From NCBI GenBank assembly GCA_030374765.1, contig JARGXX010000025.1, positions 1,054,001-1,118,000 of the forward strand: a stretch of DNA of 64,000 nucleotides, written 5' to 3'. Positions 19,868 to 31,364 of the stretch are shown in pieces. A program made the position numbers and the translations under genes. This DNA comes from Agarophyton chilense (lineage: Eukaryota > Rhodophyta > Florideophyceae > Gracilariales > Gracilariaceae). The notes under the pieces were generated by a model, which saw nothing but the letters and a program-made list of their open reading frames with translations, was not told where the DNA came from and ran no database searches. Every line of letters begins with the position of its first letter. Position 1 is the first letter of the stretch.

Positions 19868-21231
19868 TGTGCGTATCACACAGTGCGAAACGGCAGGAGT
19901 GGCAATGTTGTTCCGGGTGTGTATGAAGAGGGGGGATCACACACACACACACACACACACACACGGCGATGAGGCAGCGGGCCAGCCAAAGTTTCAGGGG
20001 CTCTTGAGAACCCCTTGACTTGTACGATGCTGCTATGCGGTGTGGCCGACGGGAGGGTAATTGGCGGTGTATTGGTGTTGATTTTGATAAGAATGCAAGG
20101 ACTGGCTGCAACAAATCTGAGACCGACTCCTGTTGCTGCGTGCTGCGGTGCGGCGGGGGGATATTGCGAGGCAAGCTGGCTGGGCGGGCCGCTCAGACGC
20201 AATTTGAAATAGAGAGTGGGACGTGACGCTACTGGCATGGGTACAACAATTTGAAGTCCATGAATTTTTGCACAAGTATAAATGCTCCTGTTTTGTGCAG
20301 TGTTGACGGCGTGTGATATGCTGTAGATGGAAGACTGGCCTTTTGTTTTGAAAATAATTTGCTTGTTGTCTTTATGGCTTGGGCTCAAGTTGGTGCAAGC
20401 CTACAAAAGCATGTAGAAAGAGAACGGGTGTTAACCAATAGCGTTTTTGGTGGAAATTCTGTCTGCTCGTCAAAGCGTTTTCGGGCTCGCAAGCAAGAGA
20501 AAAGACTTGAAAGGCTGCGAGATGTTTCAAGATGCGAAAAGAGCTATAAAGTGCAGTGTGATGTCTACAGGGCTTTGAAGTTCGGAAGGAGGTTAATAGA
20601 AAGGGTAAAGGGGCTACAACTTGCCTGGCTTTTGAGCAAGAGACAAGACTCGAAGGGCTTGCGAGAGATGTTTCAAGACACAAGAGCTTTTAGCGATCGG
20701 ACGAAAGACAGTAGCGCTGGGCTGCCTTCGGCCCTCGCCGTAATTGCATGTAAAACAAATACATTGTCGTCCCTTCAATTACAAGTTTAAGCAAAACAAA
20801 TTCGGCCCCCAAGGCCATGTTTTTCTCGTTCGTTGCTGTTAAAAATTGAGACACACGCGAACCAAAATAGACACATGGATCCCTTGCTCATTTCTTTTTC
20901 AACGCGTTGAGGTCCTTGCTTGTTAAAAACCTCTTGAGCTTCAAACCACACACGCCTCCGTTTCTTCTACAGTGCACCGCTTGTTGCTCGTGCTTCGACC
21001 GCTGCCTTCTGACCCCAACTCTTTTTACCTTTTCTGCTCTTTCTCTTCCTCATCCTTCCGTTTCCTTGTGCTTATCTGCTCAGTATTATTGTCAGTTCTT
21101 TCATACTACAACTTCCACATCCATTAAAATTACTTGGTATCCGGCTGGGCTACGTATCCCACAAATTGCAACTCTTTCTTTTGTATACCGTTCGGTCACT
21201 TATTCTGCCCGTAATTCGCCTCTTCCCAACA
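19868..21231. other. Divergent intergenic region with a CA/GT microsatellite
   Basis: Holds the promoters of the glucosidase II beta gene (minus) and the SANT gene (plus). An AC run lies at about 19938-19964. A diverged direct repeat of about 55 bases, containing GCGAGATGTTTCAAGA-like sequence, occurs near 20500 and 20636. The pyrimidine-rich stretch at 20940-21110 and a CAACAATGG start context lead into the SANT gene. A 143-codon ORF across 20359-20790 has no domain and I do not call it. Confidence 0.6.
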
Positions 21232-22799
21232 ATGGTGCAAGAAGACGAACGTAAGTTATGCTCTAACTCCCCCCCCCCCCCCCTCCCCCTAAGCCAATCA
21301 CCTTTCCCCCAAGCCAACGTGCCTAACCGCTTCAAACAGTTCAAGATCGCAACGCTCTGCAACAAAACATCAAGGCCGTCGAACGTTCCATACAAATTAC
21401 ACAACAGGCCATCGAAAGAGAGCGTTCTTCTCAACAACATGACCGTTTTGGACGTCGCACCTCAGAGATGCCTCCATGTCTGCGCCAACTCTACGAGTCT
21501 TCCGAATGGCGCAACCAGGACGTATATATTTGGTCTACTGTTCTCCGAGTCTCGCAAGATGGCCATGCGCGTGCAGCAGTAGCAGAAGATGCTCTCCGTA
21601 GATTACACTATCGTCCAATAGGTCCAATTCCAGCCCACCCCGCACTTGCAGAAGCTGCGATAAAGGACGCCAAAGAAGCTGTGGAACGTGTCTCGGCTGC
21701 CGTCAAGAACGTCGTAATGGACCGAAACAAACAACGCTACATGCTTCGGAAGGAATTAGCCAAGCAGTATATGGAGAGCCGCAAGGCCTGGATCAAAGGC
21801 ATCGAGTCTCGTAAAGCTTCTTTGACGGAAGAAGAGAAACAGGCCACCCGACGGAGAGATCGTGAAATTTTGGTAGCTACTAGATCTAATGCTGGCAATG
21901 GGGGTCCGCAGACCTCCAGCGAAATAGATGTTGCCTTCAGTGAAATGGAGGCCGCTGGTGGAACTTGTGGCGGCTTGGAAAGATGGGGCCGCAGCATAAC
22001 TGGTATTCCTGACCACTGCCCAGGTTACTTACCCCCAGCAAGTGATGGTGGCATGCTCATCGAAGATCCCTTGGCTGATCACTACTACTCGCGGTATATC
22101 AACCCATGGACAAGAACAGAAATTCTTCTCTTTCTAGATAAGTTTAACGCTCACGGGAAGAATTTCCGCCGTATAGCATCATTCTTCAAACACAAGACAG
22201 TCGAAGACGTTGTTCGCTTCTATTTTGATAACAAACTTCGTCTGAAACTGAAGCAACTATCAAAAGAAGGCAACATTCGGAAAAGGAATAACAAGAGGAT
22301 TTATCTTCAACGTCTTGCTGAGCTGCCTTGGGAATCACGCTCTATTAAGGACAACTTCATCTATGAGCCCAACATCCTTTCTGATAGTGACAATGAAGAA
22401 ACTATGCTAACTCTCAGGGCTGAGAAAATGAAACAAGGAGCACTCGGGCGAGGGTGGACATCAAATGATAGGAAAGCCTTAATTTTCGCCTTGTGTCGCT
22501 TTGATGTTGCGGATGATGACGAGTCAAAACCAGTTCCCACTGTATGGTCGCAGATTTCGAGCGCTGTCGGGAACAAGACACCACGGCAATGCAGGCAGTT
22601 TTATTTTCAACACAAAACAGTGCTAGCATTGGATGGATATCGACCGCCCAAGACGAAAAAGAGATGCCAACCGTCGACAATGGACAGGATTGACGAGCAA
22701 CCACGGAAAGTTCAACGGCGATCCAAGGTTATGGTACGACGCAGTGTTGATGGTGCAAACACCATACGGAAGCTGCCAACGGCAATGATAGCGCCGTGA
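21232..22799 (+). CDS. Two-SANT-domain chromatin protein (N-CoR/SMRT-like), two exons, 492 aa
   Basis: Probable subunit of a histone-deacetylase-type co-repressor complex. Exon 1 is only 19 bases (21232-21250, MVQEDE plus one base); the 89-bp intron starts GTAAGT, contains a C14 run and CTAAC, and ends AG at 21339; exon 2 is 21340-22799. Splicing joins an N-terminal coiled coil (KAVERSIQITQQAIERERSS) to the body. The first SANT domain is near residues 261-306 (NPWTRTEILLFLDKFNAHGK...) and the second near 376-435 (GRGWTSNDRKALIFALCRF...). The pre-SANT region with YLPPASDGG resembles the N-CoR/SMRT deacetylase-activating region. The tail is basic and nuclear-like. Without the intron, translation would begin at a later ATG at 21468 and lose the coiled coil. 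Confidence 0.85.
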
Positions 22800-25700
22800 A
22801 TCATGAACATGAGTGAGAAAAAAAAAGAACGCTCATTCTCTCTCTGGCGGACATGGAAACTCGGCCGAGGGAGTCAGTCATTTATATGCTAAACATTGAC
22901 GTTTCCGTTTGTTTTGTTGATGATGAAGATCCCAAGAATGCTCTACAGATGACGAACAAGCCGTCAAGCGCAAGTTTTCAAGGATTTGTTGACAAATTTA
23001 CAAACCACTTTTCTTTTTGTCGGCAGCTCGAAACATTGCCTTTAAGAGTGTTCCTAGTGTGGAAACAAATTCGTCAGAGAAGGCCGATTTGGGTGTAGGA
23101 AAGAACATAGGAGCAATTATCAGTCTCTAATGTGGAGGGATGTAAAAGTATTGGGAGTGGCATCGCTGCTCTTCTGCCTTCTCAGCCACAAGTCTTGACT
23201 TTGAGGACTTTTGTCGAAAGTGGCATCGGAAGATACCTGTACTCACAAGCACTAACATAGCAGCAGGCAGCAGAAGACTAATAAACAAAGGATTGATAGA
23301 CATACAACAGTTTTTACAGTCAAGCAAGCCTTCAAGAAACAGCCAGGTTTGCTCGGAATTAGAGGCATACATTGGGCCTTTTCGTGCTGTGCCGGTTAAA
23401 TTACTGACCCGTCTCCTTGCGATTACACTGAAATGATCGATCAAAGAGAACTCTTCCGGAGGCCACAAGTCTCGTTTTGGGGGACTTGCGGCATCCCCCA
23501 TGGGGGTCCTCTTGCAGTATGTACACCACACATGCAGACGAAATAAATATGCAACGCTCTTATCGAAATAAAAAATTACTGGAATTTCCGTGAACACAGA
23601 AAAGCATTTATTGTAATCGGTCGCCTGCCGGAGACGGTCTGCTACGGTAGCTGGTTTTTCTGCGTGCACCTCTGTTCTGCTGAGAGACTTTCTACCTTTC
23701 ACACCTAACTCAGAATAAAGATCGAACACAAGCTGTTTGTGAAGCGCCAAACAAAACATGTATCGCTGATACTGTGCAGTGCACACAGTACAGCGATTCG
23801 AAATACTATCGAGGTCATCTGAAACATTCTGTGCATAGTAAGCACTCGAGTGCTCCGAGCAAAAAATGCTGTTCCCGCTTGTCGAATTTTAGTGACACAG
23901 GTTTTGCTTCTTTAAAGAAACAAAACACTCGAACCAACTTTTTTTTAATAAATACATTCACGGATGTCGTTTTCATCGATTAAACCGTTCTTCTTTTTCT
24001 TTTACACATGAATTGCCTAAACTAAGATTTTTTGCTATTGTTGTGTAACAATTACAAAATGACAATAGCCCTTCTTTGAATATTTTTTCAAGCGAGGCAC
24101 AGCTACATGAGGCTGGCCAGATCCTTCTTTGTCGCAGCCTCTGCCTGTGGCTGTTTTGTTTATGAAGTATCGAAACAAGACTGTTTAAATTCATCGATAT
24201 CGGTGTGGATTGGGCTGTCAACCAGTCGCCACAACCAATAACCCGCCGCCTGTACTAAAGCCAATGCAAAGATGTTTGTGTAGAAACATATTTAGACAGA
24301 TCATCATCCGTATCCGTCTAAAGCAAAACATTTTTGTGAGTACTTTTTTGCAAAATACACAAAATGTGTACCGGGTTTTCGATGGTTATTTTTGAGAACG
24401 CTAAAATTCAGTTGGAATCGTTGAAAGGTACTGATCTCATCTCGTTTGTTAGTTTAATTTCTTGGGACAATTGCCTGTTAGTATTCTTACTTTTATTAGC
24501 GCGAGAGACAATGTTACAGTTTCCACGAGAAACAACCAAAGGTCCACTTGCAGCCAACGCCAGTTGTTTTGTACACGTTGATAAGAGTCTGTCTTGCACT
24601 GAGTTTGTAGAAATTGTGCGATCTATTTACAAATCTTTGCAGGGGGAGCCCTGAATCGCCTCAGATATAATTGAAGGCATTCGTCGTGGATGTTTTGCAC
24701 GTAATTCTGGTTTTGATGGGATTTACGGTCGTTTTGCGAATGATCCTGAATTCGTCTCTGAGAGGAATCATCTTCCAGTGCCTCTAATCAGTAAGGCTTT
24801 AGACTCTCTTGTCACCAAGTGTATATATTAGTTTGTGTGGTACACTCCAAAAATGTAGCAAGGGGTGTAACAACTAACAGTTCTAGGGAGCACGGAATGT
24901 ATTCAATCTAGAAAAAGAAGATTGAAGATACCTGTAAGTTGTAAAAGCTTCATCTACTGCAGAATAAAACAGGAACGGCGGGTTCACTGAGACAACGTTG
25001 CCAGACGATGATGCACAGCGCTAGAGGGTCCAATAAACCGTACAGAAACAAGAATTTCTTTTCTGATCGACTGTAGAAATCAAAAGGGGTAACCGCAGTT
25101 TATTAGATTCTTGTTATTACCATAGTGCCAGGGGTGGCCATATTGGATAAAAATATATCTCACTAGCCACCCGACCTGCGGTGGCGCTCTCTGATACGTG
25201 GTCCTAAGGGGGTGCACTTGACGAAATCCTCACTTTCTACTTACTCTTATCCAAATTATACAAAATTAGCTAAATACTAAGCTTAATTCTAAATAAACTA
25301 CTATAGCACACTGCGCATGCAAGCAATCATTTTTCTCCATCTCGTAGCGGGATAACTGCATCATTGTTGCTCACTATACTACATTTTTTAAGAGTTCCAG
25401 GAAGCATTTCTCAGCCAGATCCAAGAAGGGCGAGACAATACGTAAATTCTTACAATTTTGAAGCTCATGCATCTCTCAAACTACATTATGTGGCTTTTGC
25501 AGGCGGTATTTTGTAGATTTAATACCCAATCGCATTCAAAAATAAGTTCGAGAGGAGAATGCCGGTATGCGGTGTGCTTTATAATACGAACTCCGAGAAA
25601 CTTTTGAAACGTGCGCAGTTTCTTAGCCCAAACGCACCCCTGCCTCCGTCTAGATCTGCGGCAAATTCCATTTTGCTTCATGTTTCTCTTTCGCAGCCTC

Positions 25701-25834
25701 CCATGGGTATCTATCGTGTGCGAGAGTCTCTGTCTTCTCTTCCTTCTTCAAAGAATTCTCCGTGGCTCTGAAGTTATCTAGGCCACAACCTTAGCGCATT
25801 ATTCCGTCCAAAAACGACTTTTTCTTTCCTTCTC
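22800..25834. other. AT-rich region without supported genes
   Basis: About 3 kb in which base composition falls and ORFs become short and frequent. A 219-codon minus-strand frame (23127-23786) has no ATG at its start and no domain. Segments at 24364-24830 read as protein-like over two frames (for example GCFARNSGFDGIYGRF), suggesting a decayed mobile-element gene, but no family can be assigned. No tRNA or structured repeat seen. Confidence 0.5.
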
Positions 25835-26550
25835 ATGATTTTGACTTTAAAATTGGTGCTTTTCCTGGCATATTTATCGATCTGTAAAATGCTGCACACA
25901 GGATATAGTCCCTTGTTTTTCAAATATTCCTGGAAAACTGAAACAAGTTCTGAGGCAAGAAGGGAAGGATTTTCAGGACATTTTGTGCCCCTACAGATCG
26001 AAATGACTACTCAATCAGTATTGCTTGCTCTTATTTGGTATTATAAAGAAGGGCTACAGCTGTTTGACATTTTATATCGCGCTTATGGTGTCAAAGTTGA
26101 TCATGTTTCTTGCAATTCTATGCTGCAACCAACTGCAGCTCGTCTGATGAAGCCTGAGTTCCGTATTGATGCTAAGTTTTTCTTTCCCCCAGTCAGCGTG
26201 TCGCATCTCGGGGATTACATCGGTATATGATGCAAGGCTTCAATTGTTCCATGGATTCAGGGTTTAGCCGCTCTCTTTTATGTCCTCTCGAGAAGGACAC
26301 TTCCGAATGGTTACTTATCTCGAGGAATTCTTGCCGTGGTAATGGCTCTTGTTGCCTTGCTCGAAGAATTATACCCGCTGCCTGTCATATTCTCGGCCGG
26401 AGTGGAGCATCTCGTTAAGCGGTTTTCAGTGATTGAAGAGGCTTTGAATTTAGACAGAAAAAAAAGAGGTGCTCTCTACAGAGCATCCATCGCCCTTATG
26501 GGTCTGAGTGGCGGCGCGCTACCTTCGACCTGCCTCTTTCTCTGACGGCA
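25835..26550 (+). pseudogene. Decayed ORFs upstream of a divergent reverse transcriptase
   Basis: Three short overlapping frames (25835-26230, 26227-26418, 26336-26545) together read as one broken protein, with segments such as ALIWYYKEGLQLFDILYRAYG and LPVIFSAGVEHLVKRFSVIE. They precede the hairpin and the reverse-transcriptase remnant on the same strand, so they probably belong to the same element. Function unknown. Confidence 0.4.
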
Positions 26551-26561
26551 CCCGAGAGCAC

Positions 26562-26606
26562 TGACCACGTCCCCTCCTTTTGACTCAGAAGGAGGGGACG
26601 TGGTCA
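26562..26606. repeat. Perfect 18-bp inverted repeat with 9-base loop
   Basis: TGACCACGTCCCCTCCTT at 26562-26579 is followed by loop TTGACTCAG and the exact reverse complement at 26589-26606. It would form a very stable hairpin in RNA or DNA. It lies between the decayed upstream ORFs and the reverse-transcriptase remnant. Confidence 0.97.
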
Positions 26607-26667
26607 AGGCTTCCCTTTTTACGACTGGGGTAGCTCAGTCGCCATTGGAAGGCAATTTGTTGCCGCG

Positions 26668-27870
26668 ATGAGCAGGTTGAGGACGAGCAACTCGGTCCAG
26701 TACTCTAGTGATCACATTGACCCAAACACTGGTTTGCCAAAGCGGCCGCACGTACGTGAAGCGATTGCGTGTCCTGTGCGGTTGTATGATGTTGGTAGAT
26801 TAGTCTGCCCGGAGGCTGATCCCACTTCCGGATACACCGAGAGCTTGGTAAGGGGCGACTACTGCAAACTGGATTGGGAGTTAGCAGCCGTCTCTCCTCC
26901 CTCTAGAGCTTCGATCGCAGATTCCGCAAAGTTTCTACCAAAGCGGGATCTGTACCGCGTTACTGAACAAATTCTCATCAAAACTAAATAAGATAGGCCC
27001 TCCAAGACGGAACTTAAGCGAAAAGGAATTCATTTGGAGGATAAGGGAGGTCACTACCCTCGTCTACTAAATCAAATGAGGGAACCTAATACGATCGTGT
27101 ACAAGGACCCTAAAGACAGAGTTATCGAGAACTCGATGTTTGGAGTCTGGAAAAAGTATGATGAATTGCAGCGTCTTGTTTGAGGCGGTGACAGAGCTAA
27201 CCTTTTCTTCACCGAGGGGGCTACTTATGCTGAGCTTCCTACACCTGATATTCTCTCCACATTTCACCTGATCCCTGGAAAGCAGTTCCATATTGCAGGC
27301 TGTGATATCTCTCAATTCTACAACCGCCTTCGGGATCCCGATTTTTTAGTCCCACTCCTCGGCTTCCCGAAGATGCGATCCTCCCTTGTCCAGTTTGATA
27401 ATACCTCCGAATACTTCATGCCCCGTCTCAACTGTGTTCTTATGGGGGCCACATTTGCAGTAGCTCTCGCACAAGCAGTATCCTTGTCTATTCTTGAGCG
27501 ATCCAGTCTAGGACGCCGTCCTTCTTTGTCGGAGCTGGTCGATTCTGTTTTGAATCAAGAAAAAGGTCTTTAATTCTCTTATATTGATGATAACAACTCT
27601 GTAGGGTCCTCAGCTCATGGTGTAAGCACATCGACCAACCGTATCCCAGAAACTTCATCGCAAGCCAACCTCAAGGTCGATGTCAATAAGACTTTCTGTG
27701 CGGGAGGCACGGAAGCAGGAGAAGCGTTGAGTCTCTGGTCGTGGACATTTGGGGTCCTTACAGTTCGTCAAAAATTGGCAGTCAAGCTTATCGACATAAC
27801 CTCTGCAGTCCTTGCAACAGGTTCGCTTTCGCCTCACACTATGCCGATTATCATAGGTACCTGTACGTGA
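26668..27870 (+). pseudogene. Reverse transcriptase remnant of a divergent retroelement
   Basis: Reading through three in-frame or near-frame stops gives a polymerase-like protein: HIAGCDISQFYNRLRDP carries the first catalytic Asp (motif A), RLNCVLMGATFAVALAQAV corresponds to the motif B region, and YIDDNNSVG is the motif C catalytic box. After YIDD the sequence continues with NKTFCAGG and GEALSLWSWTFG, as expected for the thumb or connection. Stops at about 26989, 27181 and 27571 show it is dead. The motifs differ from the Ty3 elements nearby (no LPRIDECLDSL-type segment), so this is another class, possibly DIRS-like or unclassified protist retroelements. I cannot place it more exactly. Confidence 0.6.
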
Positions 27871-27944
27871 GCGTGCTTGTTACGAAGACTTTTCCTCTCG
27901 GTGTTCCAAACTGTTTATGATATTACTGCGCTTCAAAACCCCCA

Positions 27945-28049
27945 CCGCCGTTTTATGCTTGTACCGCAATGACTAGTAGGCCATCGTACTTATCTCAACC
28001 GGTGGTAGCGTGGTAGAACGGGTCCTAAGGTTCGAATCCTTCACGGCGG
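27945..28049 (+). other. tRNA-like segment (B-box and 7-bp acceptor pairing)
   Basis: GGTTCGAATCC at 28029-28039 is an ideal RNA polymerase III B box inside an imperfect T arm. It is followed by ACGGCGG (28043-28049), which pairs perfectly with CCGCCGT at 27945-27951. The 105-base span is too long for a plain tRNA, and no clear anticodon arm can be drawn. The A-box-like GGTAGCGTGGTAGAACGG lies close to the B box. It may be an intron-containing or rearranged tRNA, a tRNA-derived SINE or chance. Confidence 0.3.
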
Positions 28050-28842
28050 CACTCCCAGAGTACTTGGTGCAATGGGCTGGCGTTTACTGTGTAGTCCTAC
28101 AGGTTGTAGCTACGGAAACGATGGCTTGAAGACTAATTGATGGAACTAATGTACCAAAGGGGATTATTTAGTATCCTAACGGTCCCTACGTTACTCTAAG
28201 GGAGAAGCGTCACTCGAGCCAAGTAAATAACAATGGAGAGGCGCTGGGATCTCCCTGGCACTGCAATGATTATCTATTACACTATTTAAAATAAAATAAT
28301 AATCTAAATGAGCCCAGCTGAGGTCGGGCAGTCCACGTGGCGCCTGTAAGATACCTCAGGCCCCAGCGGCTTACAAGGCTTAACCGTTATCGTTGCTCCT
28401 TCACATATCTCCCTTCTTAGGATTCGGCCGTCATGGCGATGCCCGGATGGCCTCATGATTGACTCAGGGGACGCGAGCACTTCGTCGCTCCCGGTACCAT
28501 TGGACGCGACGGTACGTCGCTTTATCATCGCCTGCGGGGATGCGAGGAAGCGTGAGCTGACCATTGGCGCCGGAGTCGCAATTACTTTGCCTAAGGACTG
28601 AATTTCCAGCGCGCCGTGAGCGCTGGCCATAGGTGCATCGCCGTCGTATTCCTTGCGTCGCGTTCCCGAGATGGTCCACCGGCTTTTCCTCCTCTGACGG
28701 TCATTGGGGCCTTCCTTAGTCTCCGTTCTTCCTTTGGCGACCCTCCGCGCTTCCTCCACCGTGGTTCACGCCTGTCATTCTGCTCGCGTCAATTCTGTCA
28801 CCTCGTGTTTCCATCGTGGTACTTTTTCATTTGTCGCGCGCG
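28050..28842. other. Region between the tRNA-like segment and the element B antisense ORF
   Basis: By analogy with element A, the 3' LTR of the minus-strand element B should lie here, but I find no matching LTR partner near 45.1 kb, so its borders cannot be set. A pyrimidine tract at 28685-28696 (purine-rich on the minus strand) could be the polypurine tract. The ORF at 28616-29380 overlaps the better frame and is discounted. Confidence 0.35.
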
Positions 28843-30924
28843 ATGCCAAACTCGCCTTACAAGCCCGTCGGATACGCTATTGTCCCCCCGGACTATGTCG
28901 CTTTCGTCGGCTTTCCTATCCATTTCTCGGCGTACCAGCCTGAGGGCAGCGGCACGATGGCTTCGAACAACCAAACGAGGAGCTTCCCGGGATACCAAGT
29001 GGCTTACCAACGTCCCGGGGACCGCTATGACCATACCATCGGACGGAATCCGCGGGCAGTGCGTCATGCCATTCTGCCGTCCTCTGTGGAAGAATACCAG
29101 CGGTTTTTTCATATGTATATCGACGCCCGAAGGTGTGCCAAGATACTCGATTTCCGGAGGGGCAGCAAGAACGCGCGCAGCGTCTCTTGTTTTAGCCGAT
29201 GTTTGCGTTTCCTGTGGATCAGCGTTCGGCGACGCGCTGTCACACCCTCATCCAAGCAGACCTGCCGTACGTCCGCTGAGAGGAGGAAGCCGAATACCAG
29301 TTCTGGGTGACCAAACTTCTTTCGGACCTATATACGGACTTCATCTCGCCTCATGTGCGATTTACTCTCGCGGGTCATAACCTTTAGGCGCTTATGTGCT
29401 TCCGTCCGCCGTATGACCGCCTGTTTCGGATGTTCAATATGGTCTATTGGAACGAGACGCACGAGCCCGATGGTCGCTTACGTCACTCCCTGGAGTTCTT
29501 CTTCTCCTCGCACCAGGTAGAGTTTCACGACATGAGCGCCGACAAGCGTCCTCCGTTATATCTCTCGTTGCCCCGTGCGGATGAGAACCAATGGGCCATG
29601 TACTGGCCTGTCTCGCCGCTCCTTTTGGTCCCCACGTCGTCTGTGGTGGAGTACCAATCGTCCCAACTCATGGGTGACGACAATGACCGAAGGTCTTGGT
29701 TATCCTGGCAGGTACTCTTCTTTGAGTTCGGCGTGATGTCCCTTATGGCCTTCCTGCATACCACGAAAGACAGCGTCCGTGGTAATGTCAGTTCGGAGGA
29801 TTGGAGGGTATGGCACTACGAGAACATACCCGGTCCGAGAGGTCGTTTAGTTCCGCTCCCGGACATCATGATCCGATTTCTAAGGAACCTGGGCATCCAG
29901 AATATCGTCCGTGGGACCCAGTTCGACTTCGAGGAGTACAAGGCCCTTTTGGATCATGTTCTACAGGTCTAGTGGGGCAAGACTCTCTGGTTCCTTTGGT
30001 ATGACCAGGATATCGATTTGTTCACGTCCATACTGCTACATCCACAGGGCCGAGACGAAGCTCGTGCCTATCCCGCCAAGCCTTTGAGGAATCAACCATC
30101 GGACATTCCAAGGTGTCATGTGCCCAACTATTACCCGAAGGCCATTGGTTTCGATCCACTGTGCTTCGAGCCTGATGTGGAAGCCACGCCGTTGGTTCCA
30201 GCTGGTATGTGCGATGGCGAATCCTTCGGGGAAGATCCCTTCGTCCTGCCCGTGGAGGGCATCAATTCTCCGGTCGAGTAAGCTGTTGTGTTGCCGACCG
30301 CTTACCATTCTCCAGCTCCTCCGGGCGCTGCTCCTCAAGATGAACTCTCATATGAGCCGCCCGTCGCCCAAGTAGACATCCCTCCTGGCGAGGTTACTGT
30401 CGAAGCCAAAAGTCCTGTAGGTGATGCGCTGGCTCAAACGTCCACTGGGGTCGTCGACATCGCTCCATTTTCTCCGTTGCCACACTTTCCCGCTTCTGTT
30501 CCGGCTGCGGCTTCTGATATCCGTCATGTCTGCCGTACCGTTAGTATTACGGCCTCGATGGACATTGCGACAGTCCTGAGGGAAGCTTGTTCCTGGGTGC
30601 GTCGCTCGGCGCGCTACGATGCGGTTGTCCAAAGAGGGCCAGGATCTGAAAACCGCCATGGTAATTATCCTGCAGCAGAATGCCCCAGTGATGTCCCGGG
30701 GGGTTACAGCCGACTTGGGTGCCCGACATGGTCTAATTCTGAGCGACCGGGAGGATTCGGATGGTGACAATAGCTCCTCAGGTGAATCTCCGCCGAAGAA
30801 GCGTGCTCGTCTCTCTGGGGCCGGTCCTAGTGGTACAGTAGGCTCCTCGGGTGACCCTAGTTCCACTTTCGCTCCTGCAGGTTCCAATGAGGACGACGAT
30901 GTTACTCTTACGCCGCCCCAATGA
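28843..30924 (+). pseudogene. Antisense ORF of element B (decayed), about 690 codons
   Basis: Opposite in direction to element B's pol and located beyond its chromodomain. Starts MPNSPYKPVGYAIVPPDYVA and reads on in a changing frame: frame shift near 29150, stops near 29277, 29385, 29970 and 30279, and another shift near 30630. Segments include YDRLFRMFNMVYW and SSHQVEFHDMSADK, a Pro/Ala-rich linker, and an acidic C-terminus with SDREDSDGDNSSSGESPPKK, a nuclear-localisation-like end. No domain is recognised. Short collinear similarities (P-x(4-6)-F-x-R-M, then HQVE) and the same position suggest kinship with the antisense ORF of element A. It may encode a DNA- or RNA-binding accessory protein, but that is a guess. 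Confidence 0.55.
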
Positions 30925-31097
30925 GTCCTGTTGGTGTTCGGAGCGCTTCCGCAAACCTGGAGGTCATGGCGAGGGTTGTTCGGCCTCTGTTACTTAGTCA
31001 AATAAAGTAATGCTTGTGCTTTTCCAAGGTCGCTCCTATATCTCAAACTTGCGTGCCCAGGGACGTCGTCCAACCCTGAGAGCGTTTCAGGTTTTCC

Positions 31098-31359
31098 TCA
31101 GGTGTTGCCTGAGGACTGATTTAGTACCGTGATGCGGGAGCTACGGCGAACTGTCGTGCTCCGGCGAACCGTCCTGTCGGGAGGCGTTTCGAAAGGCGTT
31201 TTGGGATTATTCGGGCCAATGGTTGCCCTTTCCTGAAGGCTGCGCTCCGTGCTCCCGATTTTGTGCCAATAGCGAGAAATAACTTTAGCCCCATTGGTTT
31301 GAGGCTCTTGCCAAGTGCCTTTTTCAGGTGTGTAGCCGAACCAACGGACGTGATAGCGC
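31098..31359 (-). pseudogene. Element B pol, 3' fragment (second half of chromodomain)
   Basis: Reads YHVRWFGYTPEKGTWQEP from the insertion point of element A, then a basic Arg/Ser/Thr-rich tail. This is the tryptophan-rich second half of a chromodomain; the first half lies at 42295-42340 on the other side of element A in the same frame. Confidence 0.85.
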
Positions 31360-31364
31360 ATAGT
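31360..31364. repeat. Left target-site duplication ATAGT of element A
   Basis: ATAGT directly precedes the 5' LTR and recurs directly after the 3' LTR at 42290-42294. Five bases is the usual duplication for Ty3/gypsy integrases. Confidence 0.95.

Noticed and set aside
20359..20790. 143-codon ORF upstream of the SANT gene
   Set aside because: Contains a diverged 55-bp direct repeat and no recognisable motif; probably a promoter-region repeat.
23127..23786. 219-codon minus-strand ORF in an AT-rich region
   Set aside because: Begins at GTG rather than ATG, lacks a domain and has no gene-like context.
28616..29380. 254-codon plus-strand ORF overlapping the element B antisense ORF
   Set aside because: The alternative frame from 28843 gives a protein-like product that continues into later segments; this one is Arg/Ser/Cys-rich noise.
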